From positions 9,735 through 73,734 of the forward strand of contig CAZDQE010000004.1 in NCBI GenBank assembly GCA_964507395.1: a stretch of 64,000 bases of DNA. Direction: 5' to 3'. Shown piece after piece: positions 24,704 through 34,166 of this stretch; the stretch's first letter is position 1; the number at the start of each line of letters is the position of its first letter. Origin of the DNA: SIG575 sp964507395. Lineage in GTDB: Bacteria; Bacillota; Clostridia; Oscillospirales; Acutalibacteraceae. Both the position numbers and the translations under genes were made by a program. The notes under the pieces are model-generated. The model was not told where the DNA came from, made no database searches, and saw only the letters and a program-made list of their open reading frames with translations.

Positions 24704-26860
24704 ATGACGCATACTCTCGGAAATGCAAGAACAATCTGGCTTGACAGTTCAAAGCATACTGACTCATGGCATGGCTATGAATCAATATTTATGATGCACG
24801 GTGACTATTGTCTGCGTGTTGCGGATTTCAAAAAAATAATCAATATAAGTAAAGATGTTAAGGAAGCGTACATAACGATTTTCGGTGACTGCAAATACAG
24901 ACTCTCTGTAAACTCTCAGGTTATCGGTATGGGTCCTGTATGTGCAGGCGGCGATTTCAGTAATCATCACTCTTTGCCCAAAAGTTATTACACAACTTTT
25001 CCCATAAACCTGATCATAGGCGAAAATGAAATCATTGCTGAAGTGCAGACTCTCCCTGAAGTTATGACAGACACATCAAAGGGTAAACCTTGCTTAATAG
25101 CAAACATCGAAATAATCTATACTGATTTGACAGAAGAAAGTATTATCACTGACGAAACATGGCTTTGCAGATATACAGAAAAATACAGAACAGCACAGCA
25201 TTATACATGCAAATACGATGACACACCATGGGAAAATGCTTCAATTACAGAAAACATCTGGGATCTGCATCCATCTCCAATTAAACCGCTTAAGGAAGAA
25301 TATATTACTCCTGTGAAAATTGTAGTACCCGATGAATTCAGAGAAAGAGTTTGTGTAAAGGATAATTCCTTTACAGTAAAATACGGCTCCCCTGTTACGG
25401 TTGATTGTGTTTTTGATAAAATATATGCAGCATATCCAACTGTAAAGTTTTCTTCTTGTCATAATGTTAGCGCCGATATTGATTGTCAGGAGTTTCTCGG
25501 ACAGATATGCCACAATTCAAAAACACGAATTCGCATACAAGAGATCTATGACCTTGATTTCAGAGGCATGAGACTGCAAAGCATCGGTGTTATCAGAATA
25601 GGAATAGTTTTCACTAAAAAACAGGATGCAGTAATAGAAAACGTAGGGCTTGTTTCAACTCATTACAGCGAGCCTGATAACGGTACTTTTGTCACAAGTG
25701 ATAATGATTTGAACAAGGTTTTTGACCTCTGTAAACACACTCTCGGAATCTGCAGACAATCCCTGCATCTTGACAGTCCGTATCATCAGGAAAATCTTGC
25801 ATGTACCGGAGATTACTACATTGAAAGCCTTATGGCGTATTTCTGTTTTGGTGACACAAAGCTTACTCGTTTTGATATAGTAAGAACTATAGATTTTCTC
25901 GAAATGAATGACTATTATATGTTTCATACAACATACAGCCTTATTCTTGTCAGAATGATTTATGATTATTACATGTTCAGCGGTGATAGGTCTATTCTTG
26001 AGTATTCTGTAAAAACTCTGCACGGACTCATGGAACGATTTGATTCTTACACAGCAGACGACGGCATTGTTACAAATCCGCCTAACTATATGTTTGTTGA
26101 CCATGTAGTATATGACGGATATTCAATGCATCATCCGCCGAGAGCACTGGGCGAAACAGTTCTGAACGCTTTTTATTATGATGCACTTTGCAATATCCAA
26201 AAGATATGTTCTGTTTTGAATGACGAGAAAATTTCTGTCTATAATACCCGTGCCGAAATACTTAAGGCCGCTTTTAACAAAACCTTCTACGACAAAGAAA
26301 ACGGCTTGTATTTTGACGGCAGAAATTTCGATGACGAAGAAATCCAATGGCGCCCTTGTGAAAAAATCAAGCGTTATTACAGTGTTCATTCAAACACCCT
26401 TGCAGTTCTTTACGGTCTGTGCGAAAAATCAGAGTCAGAAAAAATTCTGAGAAAAGTTATTAATGATAAGACACTTATACAGGCAAATCCGTATTTTTAT
26501 CACTTTATTCTTGATGCCGTATATGACACGGGACTTTTCGATGAATTCGGTATAGAAATTCTCAGAAAATGGACAGACCTTGTAAAAGAATGTGACAAAG
26601 GTCTGAAAGAGGTCTGGGATGGTTTTGATTGCGATTACAGTCACGCTTGGGGCGGAACACCTGCATATCAGATGCCTGCAAGATTTTCAGGTATTCGTAT
26701 TTTAGAGCCGGGCATGAAGAAAATCAGTCTTAAGCCCTCGTCATTCGGACTTGATTTTGCGGAGATTTCTATACCCTCCCCATACGGAAAAATCAATTTA
26801 AAAGTACAGAAAGACGGAAAAACTCAGATTTCTGTCCCCGAAAAAATTACAGTTGTGTAA
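24704..26860 (+). CDS. Alpha-L-rhamnosidase-like (GH78-type) protein
   Basis: A 718-aa protein without a signal peptide. The N-terminal third (about 1-330) consists of beta-sandwich domains. The (alpha/alpha)6 barrel (about 340-640) has DSPYHQENLACTGDYY, which corresponds to the GH78 catalytic-acid region D-x-P/Y-x-E, and later VWDGFDCDYSHAWGG, where the second acidic residue and the SHAWGG motif occur. The C-terminal sandwich (about 650-718) resembles the rhamnosidase C domain. It is probably an intracellular rhamnosidase acting on imported oligosaccharides; specificity is unproven because many GH78-like proteins differ. It is 15 nt after the Fe-S AKR and probably in its operon. Confidence 0.8.
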   Translation: MTHTLGNARTIWLDSSKHTDSWHGYESIFMMHGDYCLRVADFKKIINISKDVKEAYITIFGDCKYRLSVNSQVIGMGPVCAGGDFSNHHSLPKSYYTTFPINLIIGENEIIAEVQTLPEVMTDTSKGKPCLIANIEIIYTDLTEESIITDETWLCRYTEKYRTAQHYTCKYDDTPWENASITENIWDLHPSPIKPLKEEYITPVKIVVPDEFRERVCVKDNSFTVKYGSPVTVDCVFDKIYAAYPTVKFSSCHNVSADIDCQEFLGQICHNSKTRIRIQEIYDLDFRGMRLQSIGVIRIGIVFTKKQDAVIENVGLVSTHYSEPDNGTFVTSDNDLNKVFDLCKHTLGICRQSLHLDSPYHQENLACTGDYYIESLMAYFCFGDTKLTRFDIVRTIDFLEMNDYYMFHTTYSLILVRMIYDYYMFSGDRSILEYSVKTLHGLMERFDSYTADDGIVTNPPNYMFVDHVVYDGYSMHHPPRALGETVLNAFYYDALCNIQKICSVLNDEKISVYNTRAEILKAAFNKTFYDKENGLYFDGRNFDDEEIQWRPCEKIKRYYSVHSNTLAVLYGLCEKSESEKILRKVINDKTLIQANPYFYHFILDAVYDTGLFDEFGIEILRKWTDLVKECDKGLKEVWDGFDCDYSHAWGGTPAYQMPARFSGIRILEPGMKKISLKPSSFGLDFAEISIPSPYGKINLKVQKDGKTQISVPEKITVV

Positions 26861-26897
26861 CAATCGACATTATATCGTAAAAATTCCTTTTTTCTTC

Positions 26898-26926
26898 TTG
26901 ACTACTTTAAAATATCATTGTATAAT
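26898..26926 (+). promoter_or_regulatory. Promoter of the SH3-domain protein gene
   Basis: -35 TTGACT (26898-26903), 17-bp spacer, -10 TATAAT (26921-26926), 42 bp before the ATG. Confidence 0.75.
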
Positions 26927-26968
26927 CTTAGTGTATTTACTTATACTTTTAAGTGAGGTTATGTATCT

Positions 26969-27868
26969 ATGGCTAATAGAAATGACTACAATTATTATAA
27001 AAACGAATATGGGAAGTACAAGGCAAACTATTATTCACCCGGTAGCGAGGAATATAAAAAAAGGCAGAGCGGTTCAAGAAAACAGAAGGCTGCAAGATTC
27101 TTTCGTGCTTTTATTGTTTTTATTGTAATCGCAGCAGTTGTAGTAGGTCTTATTTTCGGTATTATTAAGCTTTCCGGCATAATTCATGACAGAATCAATA
27201 CCAACGAAGAAACGACAACAAGCTCAACTGAAACCACAACTGAGAAAACAACCGAGAAAACTGATTCCAAATACAAAAAAGGTACTGAATGTGTTGTAAA
27301 AACAGAAGAAGGTACCGGTGTAAATCTCAGAAACAAGCCAACTTATGACGTTGCCGGCTATCAGCTTATCGCAGACGGTGAAAAAGTTGTTATCGCAGAA
27401 ATCAGTGAAGATGGTGAATGGTGCAAAACTTCGAACTTTGATAAGAACGGTTGGCTTAACATCAAATATCTTCAGATAGTTGAAAAAGAAGAAAGCACAA
27501 CAAAAAAGACTGAAGAAACAACAACAGAAAAAGTGACTGAAAAAGAAACAACTACAAAGAAGCCTGAGAGTACAACTGAGAGTAAAACAGTTACTGACGG
27601 AAGCATCACATCCTATGCAGATGCAGTTGAAGCTTTCAAGGGTAAAGAAAGCGGAACTGTTATGAACTGTAAGATTTCAGGCAGCAGTAATGTCTTTGCA
27701 ACCTCACGTCCTGACTCTTCGTCTGTAAAAATTCTTCTTCTTGTTCCCGGTGAACAGATACAGGTTGTTGCAGTTGAAGGCGACTACAGTAAAATCGTCA
27801 AGAAAGGTTACGAGAGCTCGATTACATGGGTTCCCAACGATTGTCTCACTTTTGTAAGCTGGGGTTAA
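26969..27868 (+). CDS. Membrane-anchored protein with two SH3-like domains
   Basis: A 299-aa protein. A Tyr/Asn/Lys-rich cytoplasmic start (residues 1-45) is followed by one membrane helix (about 48-72) and a Thr/Glu linker of TTTE repeats. A bacterial SH3 domain follows (about 105-172, GTGVNLRNKPTYDVAG, WLNIKYLQ), then a second TTTKK linker and a second SH3-like domain (about 225-299, SSNVFATSRPDSSSV, WVPNDCL). Such domains bind cell-wall peptides and the linkers span the wall, so it is an envelope protein; no enzymatic motif is present. A terminator follows. Confidence 0.8.
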   Translation: MANRNDYNYYKNEYGKYKANYYSPGSEEYKKRQSGSRKQKAARFFRAFIVFIVIAAVVVGLIFGIIKLSGIIHDRINTNEETTTSSTETTTEKTTEKTDSKYKKGTECVVKTEEGTGVNLRNKPTYDVAGYQLIADGEKVVIAEISEDGEWCKTSNFDKNGWLNIKYLQIVEKEESTTKKTEETTTEKVTEKETTTKKPESTTESKTVTDGSITSYADAVEAFKGKESGTVMNCKISGSSNVFATSRPDSSSVKILLLVPGEQIQVVAVEGDYSKIVKKGYESSITWVPNDCLTFVSWG

Positions 27869-27881
27869 TTTAAAAGTTTTA

Positions 27882-27912
27882 ACAAGGTGCCTTTCTAAGG
27901 CACTTTGTTTTT
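27882..27912 (+). terminator. Terminator between the SH3-domain gene and metG
   Basis: ACAAGGTGCC (27882-27891) pairs with GGCACTTTGT (27899-27908, one G-T pair), then TTTT. Confidence 0.75.
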
Positions 27913-27939
27913 AGCATTAATTAAGGAAAGGAAATTTTT

Positions 27940-29868
27940 ATGAGAGAAAAATTCTACATCACTACGGCTATAGCCTACACTTCAAGAAAACCGCATATCG
28001 GTAACAGTTATGAAATCGTTCTCACAGATGCTCTTGCGCGTTATAAGCGAATGCAGGGTTACGATGTATTTTTTCTCACCGGTACTGATGAACACGGTCA
28101 GAAGATTGAAGAATATGCAAAAGCTGCTAATGTTACTCCAAAGGAATATGTAGATAAAGTTGCAGGAGAAATCAAAGGCATCTGCGACTTACTTAATACA
28201 ACATATGATCACTTTATCAGAACAACTGATGAATACCACGAAAAAACAGTTCAGAAAATTTTCAAAAAACTTTATGAGCAGGGTGATATATATAAGAGCG
28301 AATACGAAGGTCTTTACTGTACTCCCTGCGAATCTTTCTGGACAGAATCTCAACTCGTTGACGGCAAATGTCCCGATTGCGGCAGAGAAGTAACAAAAGC
28401 AAAAGAGGAAGCATATTTCCTTCGCCTTTCTAAATATCAGAAGCAGCTTGAAGAATATATTGAAGAAAACGACAACTTCATCTTCCCTGAAAGCAGAAAA
28501 AAGGAAATGCTCAATAACTTCATTAAGCCCGGTCTTCAGGACCTCTGCGTTTCAAGAACTTCATTCAAATGGGGCATTCCTGTAAGCTTTGATGAAAAGC
28601 ATGTTATTTATGTTTGGATTGATGCACTTTCAAATTATATTACTGCACTCGGATATGATCCTGACGGCAGCAGTGAACATTACAAAAAATACTGGCCTGC
28701 TGATGTGCATATTATAGGTAAAGATATTGTACGTTTCCATACAATTTATTGGCCGATTATGCTTATGGCTCTCGGTGAGCCGTTGCCGAAACAGGTGTTT
28801 GGCCATCCATGGCTTCTTTTCGGCACTGACAAAATGTCAAAAAGCCGCGGTAATGTAATTTACGCTGATGACCTTGTGTCACTCCTCGGCGTTGATGCTG
28901 TAAGATACTATCTTCTTTCAGAAATGCCTTACACATCTGACGGTTCAATCACATATGAAACTATTATTGAAAGATATAATTCTGACCTTGCAAATACACT
29001 CGGAAATCTCGTTAACAGAACCATTGCAATGACTAACAAATATTTCGACGGAGTAATTACAAATCCCGAAGTAAAAGAAGATGTTGATGAAGAGCTGATT
29101 TCACTTGCTCTTTCTACAGTAACAAAGGTTGACGAGCTTATTTCTCAGTACAGAGTAAGCGACGCTCTTGATGCAATCATTTCACTTGCAAAGAGAAGCA
29201 ATAAATACATTGACGAAACAATGCCATGGGCACTTGCTAAAGACGAAGAGAAAAAAGCAAGACTTGCAACCGTTCTTTACAATCTTCTTGAAAGTATAAG
29301 ATTTACTGCAATTCTTCTTTCTCCCTTTATGCCTGAAACTTCTGAAAAGATTTTTGCACAGCTCAATACCTCAGTAAAAGATTATGACAGTCTTCAAGCT
29401 TTCGGAAATCTTGAAAAAGACAATAAGGTTACTGTACCTACTCCCCTCTTTAACAGAATTGATGCTGAAAAAATGCTTGCTGAAATTGAAGAGAAAAACA
29501 AAGCAGCTCAGGAAGAAGAGAAGCTTGTGCTTGACGGTATTGCAAAAATCGGAATTGACGATTTTGCAAAAGTAGATCTCAGAGTAGCTAAAATTACAGC
29601 ATGCGAGCCTGTCAAAAAAGCCAAGAAACTTCTTAAACTGACTCTTGATGACGGCACTGCAAATCCCAGAACGGTTGCTTCGGGAATAGCACCATGGTAC
29701 AAGCCGGACGAACTTATAGGACACAATGTAATTGTTGTTTCAAATCTTAAGCCTGCAACTCTTTGCGGTGTTGAGAGTCAGGGCATGATTCTTGCTGCAG
29801 ATTGCGATGAGGATGATGTTAAAGTGATATTCGTTGACAACATGCCTGTAGGTGCAAAAATCAGATAA
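27940..29868 (+). CDS. metG: Methionyl-tRNA synthetase
   Basis: A 642-aa class I synthetase. It has the HIGH-equivalent HIGN motif in KPHIGNSYE (about 20), a zinc-knuckle connective peptide CTPCESF...CPDCG (about 127-150), and KMSKSRGN (298). The C-terminal 110 residues (about 530-642) form a Trbp111-like tRNA-binding domain starting DFAKVDLRVAKIT. The domain order and length match the MetRS with C-terminal tRNA-binding extension. tatD and xerC/D follow closely. Confidence 0.97.
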   Translation: MREKFYITTAIAYTSRKPHIGNSYEIVLTDALARYKRMQGYDVFFLTGTDEHGQKIEEYAKAANVTPKEYVDKVAGEIKGICDLLNTTYDHFIRTTDEYHEKTVQKIFKKLYEQGDIYKSEYEGLYCTPCESFWTESQLVDGKCPDCGREVTKAKEEAYFLRLSKYQKQLEEYIEENDNFIFPESRKKEMLNNFIKPGLQDLCVSRTSFKWGIPVSFDEKHVIYVWIDALSNYITALGYDPDGSSEHYKKYWPADVHIIGKDIVRFHTIYWPIMLMALGEPLPKQVFGHPWLLFGTDKMSKSRGNVIYADDLVSLLGVDAVRYYLLSEMPYTSDGSITYETIIERYNSDLANTLGNLVNRTIAMTNKYFDGVITNPEVKEDVDEELISLALSTVTKVDELISQYRVSDALDAIISLAKRSNKYIDETMPWALAKDEEKKARLATVLYNLLESIRFTAILLSPFMPETSEKIFAQLNTSVKDYDSLQAFGNLEKDNKVTVPTPLFNRIDAEKMLAEIEEKNKAAQEEEKLVLDGIAKIGIDDFAKVDLRVAKITACEPVKKAKKLLKLTLDDGTANPRTVASGIAPWYKPDELIGHNVIVVSNLKPATLCGVESQGMILAADCDEDDVKVIFVDNMPVGAKIR

Positions 29869-29884
29869 ATTTAAGGTGAGCAAA

Positions 29885-30646
29885 ATGGGAAAAATATTTG
29901 ATTCTCATGCTCATTATGATGATGAAAAATTTGAAACAGACCGTCGGGAGGTTCTTGACGGTCTGTTTTCGGATAAAGTGTGCGGTATCATTAACTGCGG
30001 ATGTGATTTGAAATCATCTTTAATGAGCATAAAACTTGCAAATAAATATGAAGGAATTTATGCAGCAGTAGGTGTACATCCGCACGAGGCAGAAGATGTA
30101 AGCGAAGAAGAATTTCTGAAAATCATGAAACTTCTTGATGAAAGCAAAGTGGTCGCAATCGGTGAAATCGGTCTTGACTTTCATTATGATTTTTCACCGA
30201 GAGATAAACAAATTGAAATGTTTGAAAGACAGGTAAAGCTTTCTAAAGAACTTGACATTCCAATAATTGTTCATGACAGAGAAGCGCACGAAGAAACATA
30301 TAAAATTCTTCGAAAATACCGTCCGAAAGGCGTTGTTCACTGTTTTTCAGGCAGCGTTGAGCTCGCTAAAGAAACAATAAAAATGGGCATGTATATCGGC
30401 CTTGGCGGTGCTGTAACATTCAAAAATGCAGTAAAACCTGTAGAAGTCGCCTCTTACACACCGATGGATAGAATCCTGCTCGAAACCGATGCACCATATA
30501 TGGCACCTGTTCCTATGCGCGGAAAAAGATGCACATCCGACATGATCGAGCATACTGCGTTAAGGATTGCGGAAATTAAGGGACTCGACTATGAAACCGT
30601 TGTCGATACTGCTTACAAAAACACAAAGGAATTATTTGGTATTTAG
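29885..30646 (+). CDS. tatD: TatD family metal-dependent DNase
   Basis: A 253-aa amidohydrolase-fold protein with metal ligands in FDSHAHYDD (residues 5-12), GEIGLDFHYD (Glu, about 92), VHDREAH, VVHCFSG and LETDAPYM. The role of the family is 3'-5' DNase/RNA quality control. The ATG at 29885 has AAGGTGAG 4-6 nt upstream. The metG-tatD order is common in Firmicutes. Confidence 0.95.
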   Translation: MGKIFDSHAHYDDEKFETDRREVLDGLFSDKVCGIINCGCDLKSSLMSIKLANKYEGIYAAVGVHPHEAEDVSEEEFLKIMKLLDESKVVAIGEIGLDFHYDFSPRDKQIEMFERQVKLSKELDIPIIVHDREAHEETYKILRKYRPKGVVHCFSGSVELAKETIKMGMYIGLGGAVTFKNAVKPVEVASYTPMDRILLETDAPYMAPVPMRGKRCTSDMIEHTALRIAEIKGLDYETVVDTAYKNTKELFGI

Positions 30647-30655
30647 GAGTAAAAT

Positions 30656-31642
30656 ATGAAAAGAGAAGATTTTGCAGCTCTCCCATCCCTCCTGAGAAGC
30701 TTTCTTACGTATCTGGAAGTTGTCCGCAACAAATCCTCACTGACAGTTCTTGAGTACGCATCAGACCTGAGAACTTTTCTCAGGTACATGAAAATAACAC
30801 ATAATTTAGTGCCTAAGACCGTAAAATTTGAAGAAATAGATATTTCTGATATTGATGCAAGATTTCTTGATGAAATAACACTGAACGATGGCTATGAGTT
30901 TCTTCTTTACTGCAAAAATGAAAGAAATAACGATTCTACCGCGAGAGCCAGAAAGGTAACATCACTTAAATCTTTTTTTAAATACCTTGATTCGCGTGAA
31001 AATGCAATAAAAGAGAATCCTTTCAGGGAATTGGAAGCACCAAAATTAAAAAAGACACTGCCGAAATATTTATCGCTTGAACAAAGCAGGATTCTTCTCA
31101 ACTGCGTTTACAATGATTCAAACCCGAATAAAGAACGTGATTTTTGCATACTCACCTTGTTTCTGAATTGCGGTCTCAGACTCGCAGAGCTCGTTGGCTT
31201 AAATCTTCGTCACATACATGATGACAATTCGATGACTGTTACAGGTAAAGGTAATAAGGAGCGGATTGTTTACCTTAATGCTGCATGTATCGCCGCTCTT
31301 AATAACTATTTAAAAGTCCGTCCAGTTGATGGTGTAAAAGATAAAGAAGCACTTTTTATCAGCAGAAACAAACAAAGAATCAGCAGAAGAACAGTTCAGA
31401 ACATCGTCGAAAACGCACTGCAGAAATCAGGTCTTGCAGACCTTGGCTTTTCAACGCATAAGCTAAGACACACGGCTGCTACGCTTATGTATCAGTACGG
31501 TGACGTTGATGTTTTATTGCTTAAAGAAATTTTGGGGCATGAAAACTTATCTACAACACAGATTTATACTCATGTAGCAGATGACCAGTTAAGAAATGCA
31601 GTAAATCTGAATCCGTTAAACAATACAGTTGATGAGGATTAA
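30656..31642 (+). CDS. Tyrosine recombinase XerC/XerD-like
   Basis: A 328-aa recombinase with an N-terminal SAM-like core-binding domain (about residues 7-125) and a C-terminal catalytic domain. The catalytic residues are all present: Arg in NCGLRLAELVGL, Lys in GKGNKER, His-x-x-Arg in HKLRHTAATLM, His in ILGHENLSTTQIYTHV, and the Tyr of that last motif. It is a full-length dif-type resolvase candidate, not an element integrase, judging by its setting among housekeeping genes beside spoIIM, as in other Clostridia. It converges on spoIIM with a 4-nt overlap. Confidence 0.9.
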   Translation: MKREDFAALPSLLRSFLTYLEVVRNKSSLTVLEYASDLRTFLRYMKITHNLVPKTVKFEEIDISDIDARFLDEITLNDGYEFLLYCKNERNNDSTARARKVTSLKSFFKYLDSRENAIKENPFRELEAPKLKKTLPKYLSLEQSRILLNCVYNDSNPNKERDFCILTLFLNCGLRLAELVGLNLRHIHDDNSMTVTGKGNKERIVYLNAACIAALNNYLKVRPVDGVKDKEALFISRNKQRISRRTVQNIVENALQKSGLADLGFSTHKLRHTAATLMYQYGDVDVLLLKEILGHENLSTTQIYTHVADDQLRNAVNLNPLNNTVDED

Positions 31643-32283
31643 AAGTTAAAAAGCTTTGTAATATAAACTGTCATTACTGCAGTAATCAGAGAAAGTATTG
31701 TACTGATTGAAATTGTTATTATGAACTTCAGTAAGTATTGATTAAATTCTGTCCCTTCATTGCTGTTCTGACGCCTTTCATTCAGTATCTTCAGAAGCGA
31801 AATTGACATTTTAAAGCTGTCTTGTCCTGTTTTCAACAATATAAGACAAGCAATTATTTGAACCGGATAGACTACCAGCATGCAATAGCCGAAACCCTTA
31901 AGCGCAAATGATGTGTACAAATACGAGCTGAGCGCACCTATGCTAAGACCTTTGATTAAAACGGAAATCAGCGGCACGGGAAAACCGACGGCACATAAAC
32001 CGAAAATAAAGTTTATAAATAAAATTCCGGCATTAATTATTGCGTTTTGCAAAAAGCATCTCAGAAAGGTTTGTCCGTCAAGAGAATCTATGTATGATTG
32101 AAATATATCACCAATTGAATTATATATTTTTTCGTTTCCGTTAACAATAAAATTTCCGAGAAGCAAGCCGGTAAACAGCAACAAAAACAGAAAAAGCATC
32201 AGTACATGTTTTCTTGCTTCAAAAATAAAACCGCTTACATGTCCGTTTCTTTTTCGATTCGTCTTTATAATTTTAACATCCAT
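31639..32283 (-). CDS. spoIIM: Stage II sporulation protein M (SpoIIM)
   Basis: A 214-aa polytopic membrane protein with five or so hydrophobic helices (about 28-50, 85-110, 110-135, 140-165, 183-210) and a basic N-terminus. SpoIIM is part of the SpoIIDMP peptidoglycan-hydrolysing machine that drives engulfment in the mother cell. Its SD, AAGGAGG, lies inside the 3' arm of the upp terminator hairpin, 7 nt before the ATG. The sequence between upp and spoIIM is too short for a normal intergenic promoter. The location next to xerC/D agrees with other Clostridia. Confidence 0.85.
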   Translation of the reverse strand: MDVKIIKTNRKRNGHVSGFIFEARKHVLMLFLFLLLFTGLLLGNFIVNGNEKIYNSIGDIFQSYIDSLDGQTFLRCFLQNAIINAGILFINFIFGLCAVGFPVPLISVLIKGLSIGALSSYLYTSFALKGFGYCMLVVYPVQIIACLILLKTGQDSFKMSISLLKILNERRQNSNEGTEFNQYLLKFIITISISTILSLITAVMTVYITKLFNF

Positions 32284-32334
32284 AAAAAAACCTCCTTGAA
32301 TTTTAACTTCTCAAGTTAAATATATTCAAGGAGG
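32284..32334 (-). terminator. Upp terminator hairpin that contains the spoIIM ribosome-binding site
   Basis: On the minus strand, CCTCCTTGAAT pairs with ATTCAAGGAGG (11 bp perfect: 32291-32301 with 32324-32334). Inside it an 8-bp stem (32302-32309 with 32313-32320) closes a 3-nt loop, and T7 follows at 32290-32284. The AAGGAGG of the downstream arm is the SD of spoIIM, so the hairpin would both terminate upp transcripts and hide the spoIIM SD. Confidence 0.8.
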
Positions 32335-32353
32335 AAATTTTTATGATTAAATT

Positions 32354-32986
32354 TTATTTAGTGCCGAAAATTCTGTCTCCTGCATCCCCAAGACCGGGTA
32401 CAATATAACCGTGGTCATTGAGCTTTTCATCAAGTGAAGCAAGATAAACCTGCACATCAGGATGAGCTTTGCAAAGAGCATCAAGTCCTTCAGGTGCACC
32501 TATTATACCCATGAACTTAATTGATTTAGGACCTCTCTTTTTTATCTGAGAGATAGCATCAATTGCACTTCCGCCTGTCGCCAGCATGGGGTCAAGGACG
32601 ATTACTTCACGTTCATGAATGTCGGCGGGAAGTTTACAGTAATATTCAACAGGCTTCAATGTTTCAGGATCTCTGTAAAGTCCGATATGTCCTACTCTTG
32701 CTGAGGGAACAAGCGATAAAACACCGTCAACCATGCCAAGTCCTGCCCTGAGAATAGGCACAAATGCAAGCTTTTTGCCTGCCAGTACATTCTTTGTAGT
32801 TTTGCAAATAGGAGTTTCAATCTCAATTTCTTTGAGAGAAAGGTCTCTTGTTGCCTCATAGCACATAAGCATGGCAATTTCGCTTACCAACGCTCTGAAT
32901 TCATTTGAAGCAGTTGAAGTTTTGCGCATAAGAGTAAGCTTATGCTGAATAAGCGGATGGTTAGTAATTGTAACTTTTTCGTTCAT
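32354..32986 (-). CDS. upp: Uracil phosphoribosyltransferase
   Basis: A 210-aa type I PRTase that salvages uracil to UMP. The PRPP loop is DPMLATGGSAIDAI (about residues 132-145), the N-terminal NHPLIQHKLTLMR and the C-terminal GLGDAGDRIFGTK uracil-binding region are typical. It lies 21 nt behind rpiB. Confidence 0.97.
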   Translation of the reverse strand: MNEKVTITNHPLIQHKLTLMRKTSTASNEFRALVSEIAMLMCYEATRDLSLKEIEIETPICKTTKNVLAGKKLAFVPILRAGLGMVDGVLSLVPSARVGHIGLYRDPETLKPVEYYCKLPADIHEREVIVLDPMLATGGSAIDAISQIKKRGPKSIKFMGIIGAPEGLDALCKAHPDVQVYLASLDEKLNDHGYIVPGLGDAGDRIFGTK

Positions 32987-33007
32987 AATAAATTACCTCC
33001 GTACAGA

Positions 33008-33448
33008 TTAGTTTTCGTTCTCAATTGCTGTAATTTTATCAACTCTTAAAGCATGTCTGCCACCCTCAAAACCTGTTGAAAGGAAAATATCAACAAGCTC
33101 ACATGCAAGTCCGGGGCCAACAACCCTGCCTCCGAGGCAAAGGACATTCGCATCATTGTGCAGACGTGTAAATTTCGCTGAAAATTCATCAGAGCATACT
33201 GCTGCACGAATACCTTTGTGTTTGTTAGCGGCAATTGAAATTCCGATGCCTGTACCGCATACAAGGATACCGTTTTCGCATTCACCGCCCAGAATACTCT
33301 GACATACAAGTTTTGCAATATCAGGATAGTCAACACTGTTTCCGTCGTATGTACCGAAATCCTTAAACTCAACACCATTTTCAGTAAGGTGAGCAATAAT
33401 TTCTTTTTTTAAATCGTAACCGCCATGGTCACAGCCGATTGCCAACAT
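33008..33448 (-). CDS. rpiB: Ribose 5-phosphate isomerase B
   Basis: A 146-aa RpiB/LacAB-family isomerase interconverting ribose 5-P and ribulose 5-P. It has GCDHGGYDLKK, the catalytic Cys in GILVCGTGIGISIAAN (about residue 66), and NVLCLGGRVVG. It lies 22 nt after tsaB; rpiB-upp neighbours are a common Firmicutes pair. Confidence 0.96.
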   Translation of the reverse strand: MLAIGCDHGGYDLKKEIIAHLTENGVEFKDFGTYDGNSVDYPDIAKLVCQSILGGECENGILVCGTGIGISIAANKHKGIRAAVCSDEFSAKFTRLHNDANVLCLGGRVVGPGLACELVDIFLSTGFEGGRHALRVDKITAIENEN

Positions 33449-33470
33449 TTTTATATTCCTCCAATTTAAT

Positions 33471-34166
33471 TTATTTCAGATTTTGTTTTTTCGCAAGCTC
33501 TCGTTGTGCCTGCGGAAGTCGTATATAATTTACTGAGATTTCTTCTGCATTTTTTCCTGAATAATTCATTGAACAAACTGCAACGGAAGAAGCTCTTTGT
33601 TTGCGGAGATTTACAGGCGATAAATATAAAAAATTGATATCATCTTTGAGTTTATTATAGCATATTTCAGCTCCGTCGCCAACAAGTATTACAGATTTAC
33701 CAATATTTTTAATTTTCTCACCAAGCTCATCTATTGAGATTGCAACATCTTCCGACAAGCGTTTCACTTTACAACCATCAAAATTTTCAAAAAATGCTGT
33801 ATAGACCTGATTACATCTTGCATCCATTGCTGAGCATATAATTCCGTCAAAAACAGGAATATTATAGGCCATACTCTCTAAAGTTGAAACCTCAACACAA
33901 GGAATATTGTTCGTAAAGGCTACTCCCTTTACAGTGGCAATACCGATTCTGACTCCCGTAAATGATCCGGGACCGTTAGCAACGGCAATACTGTCAATAT
34001 CATCTGACGTAACATTTGCATTCTTCATACAGCTTTCTATCATCGGCAAAAGTGTCTGGCTGTGTGTCAATCCTGTATCTGAAAAAACCTCACTTACAAG
34101 CTTACCGTCCTTAATAATAGCTGCGCTTGCTGCAGTTGCAGAGCTTTCCACACCTAAAACTGTCAT
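33471..34166 (-). CDS. tsaB: tRNA threonylcarbamoyladenosine biosynthesis protein TsaB
   Basis: A 231-aa ASKHA-fold protein that scaffolds TsaD in t6A37 synthesis. It has the N-terminal VLGVESSATAASAA, GLTHSQTLLPMI and NGPGSFTGVRIGIATVKG (split) landmarks. The ATG immediately abuts the tsaE stop. Confidence 0.95.
   Translation of the reverse strand: MTVLGVESSATAASAAIIKDGKLVSEVFSDTGLTHSQTLLPMIESCMKNANVTSDDIDSIAVANGPGSFTGVRIGIATVKGVAFTNNIPCVEVSTLESMAYNIPVFDGIICSAMDARCNQVYTAFFENFDGCKVKRLSEDVAISIDELGEKIKNIGKSVILVGDGAEICYNKLKDDINFLYLSPVNLRKQRASSVAVCSMNYSGKNAEEISVNYIRLPQAQRELAKKQNLK

Noticed and set aside
30656..31642. Mobile-element integrase
   Set aside because: The tyrosine recombinase is in a housekeeping context (metG-tatD, spoIIM) with no attachment-site duplication or cargo genes, so a Xer-type recombinase is more likely.
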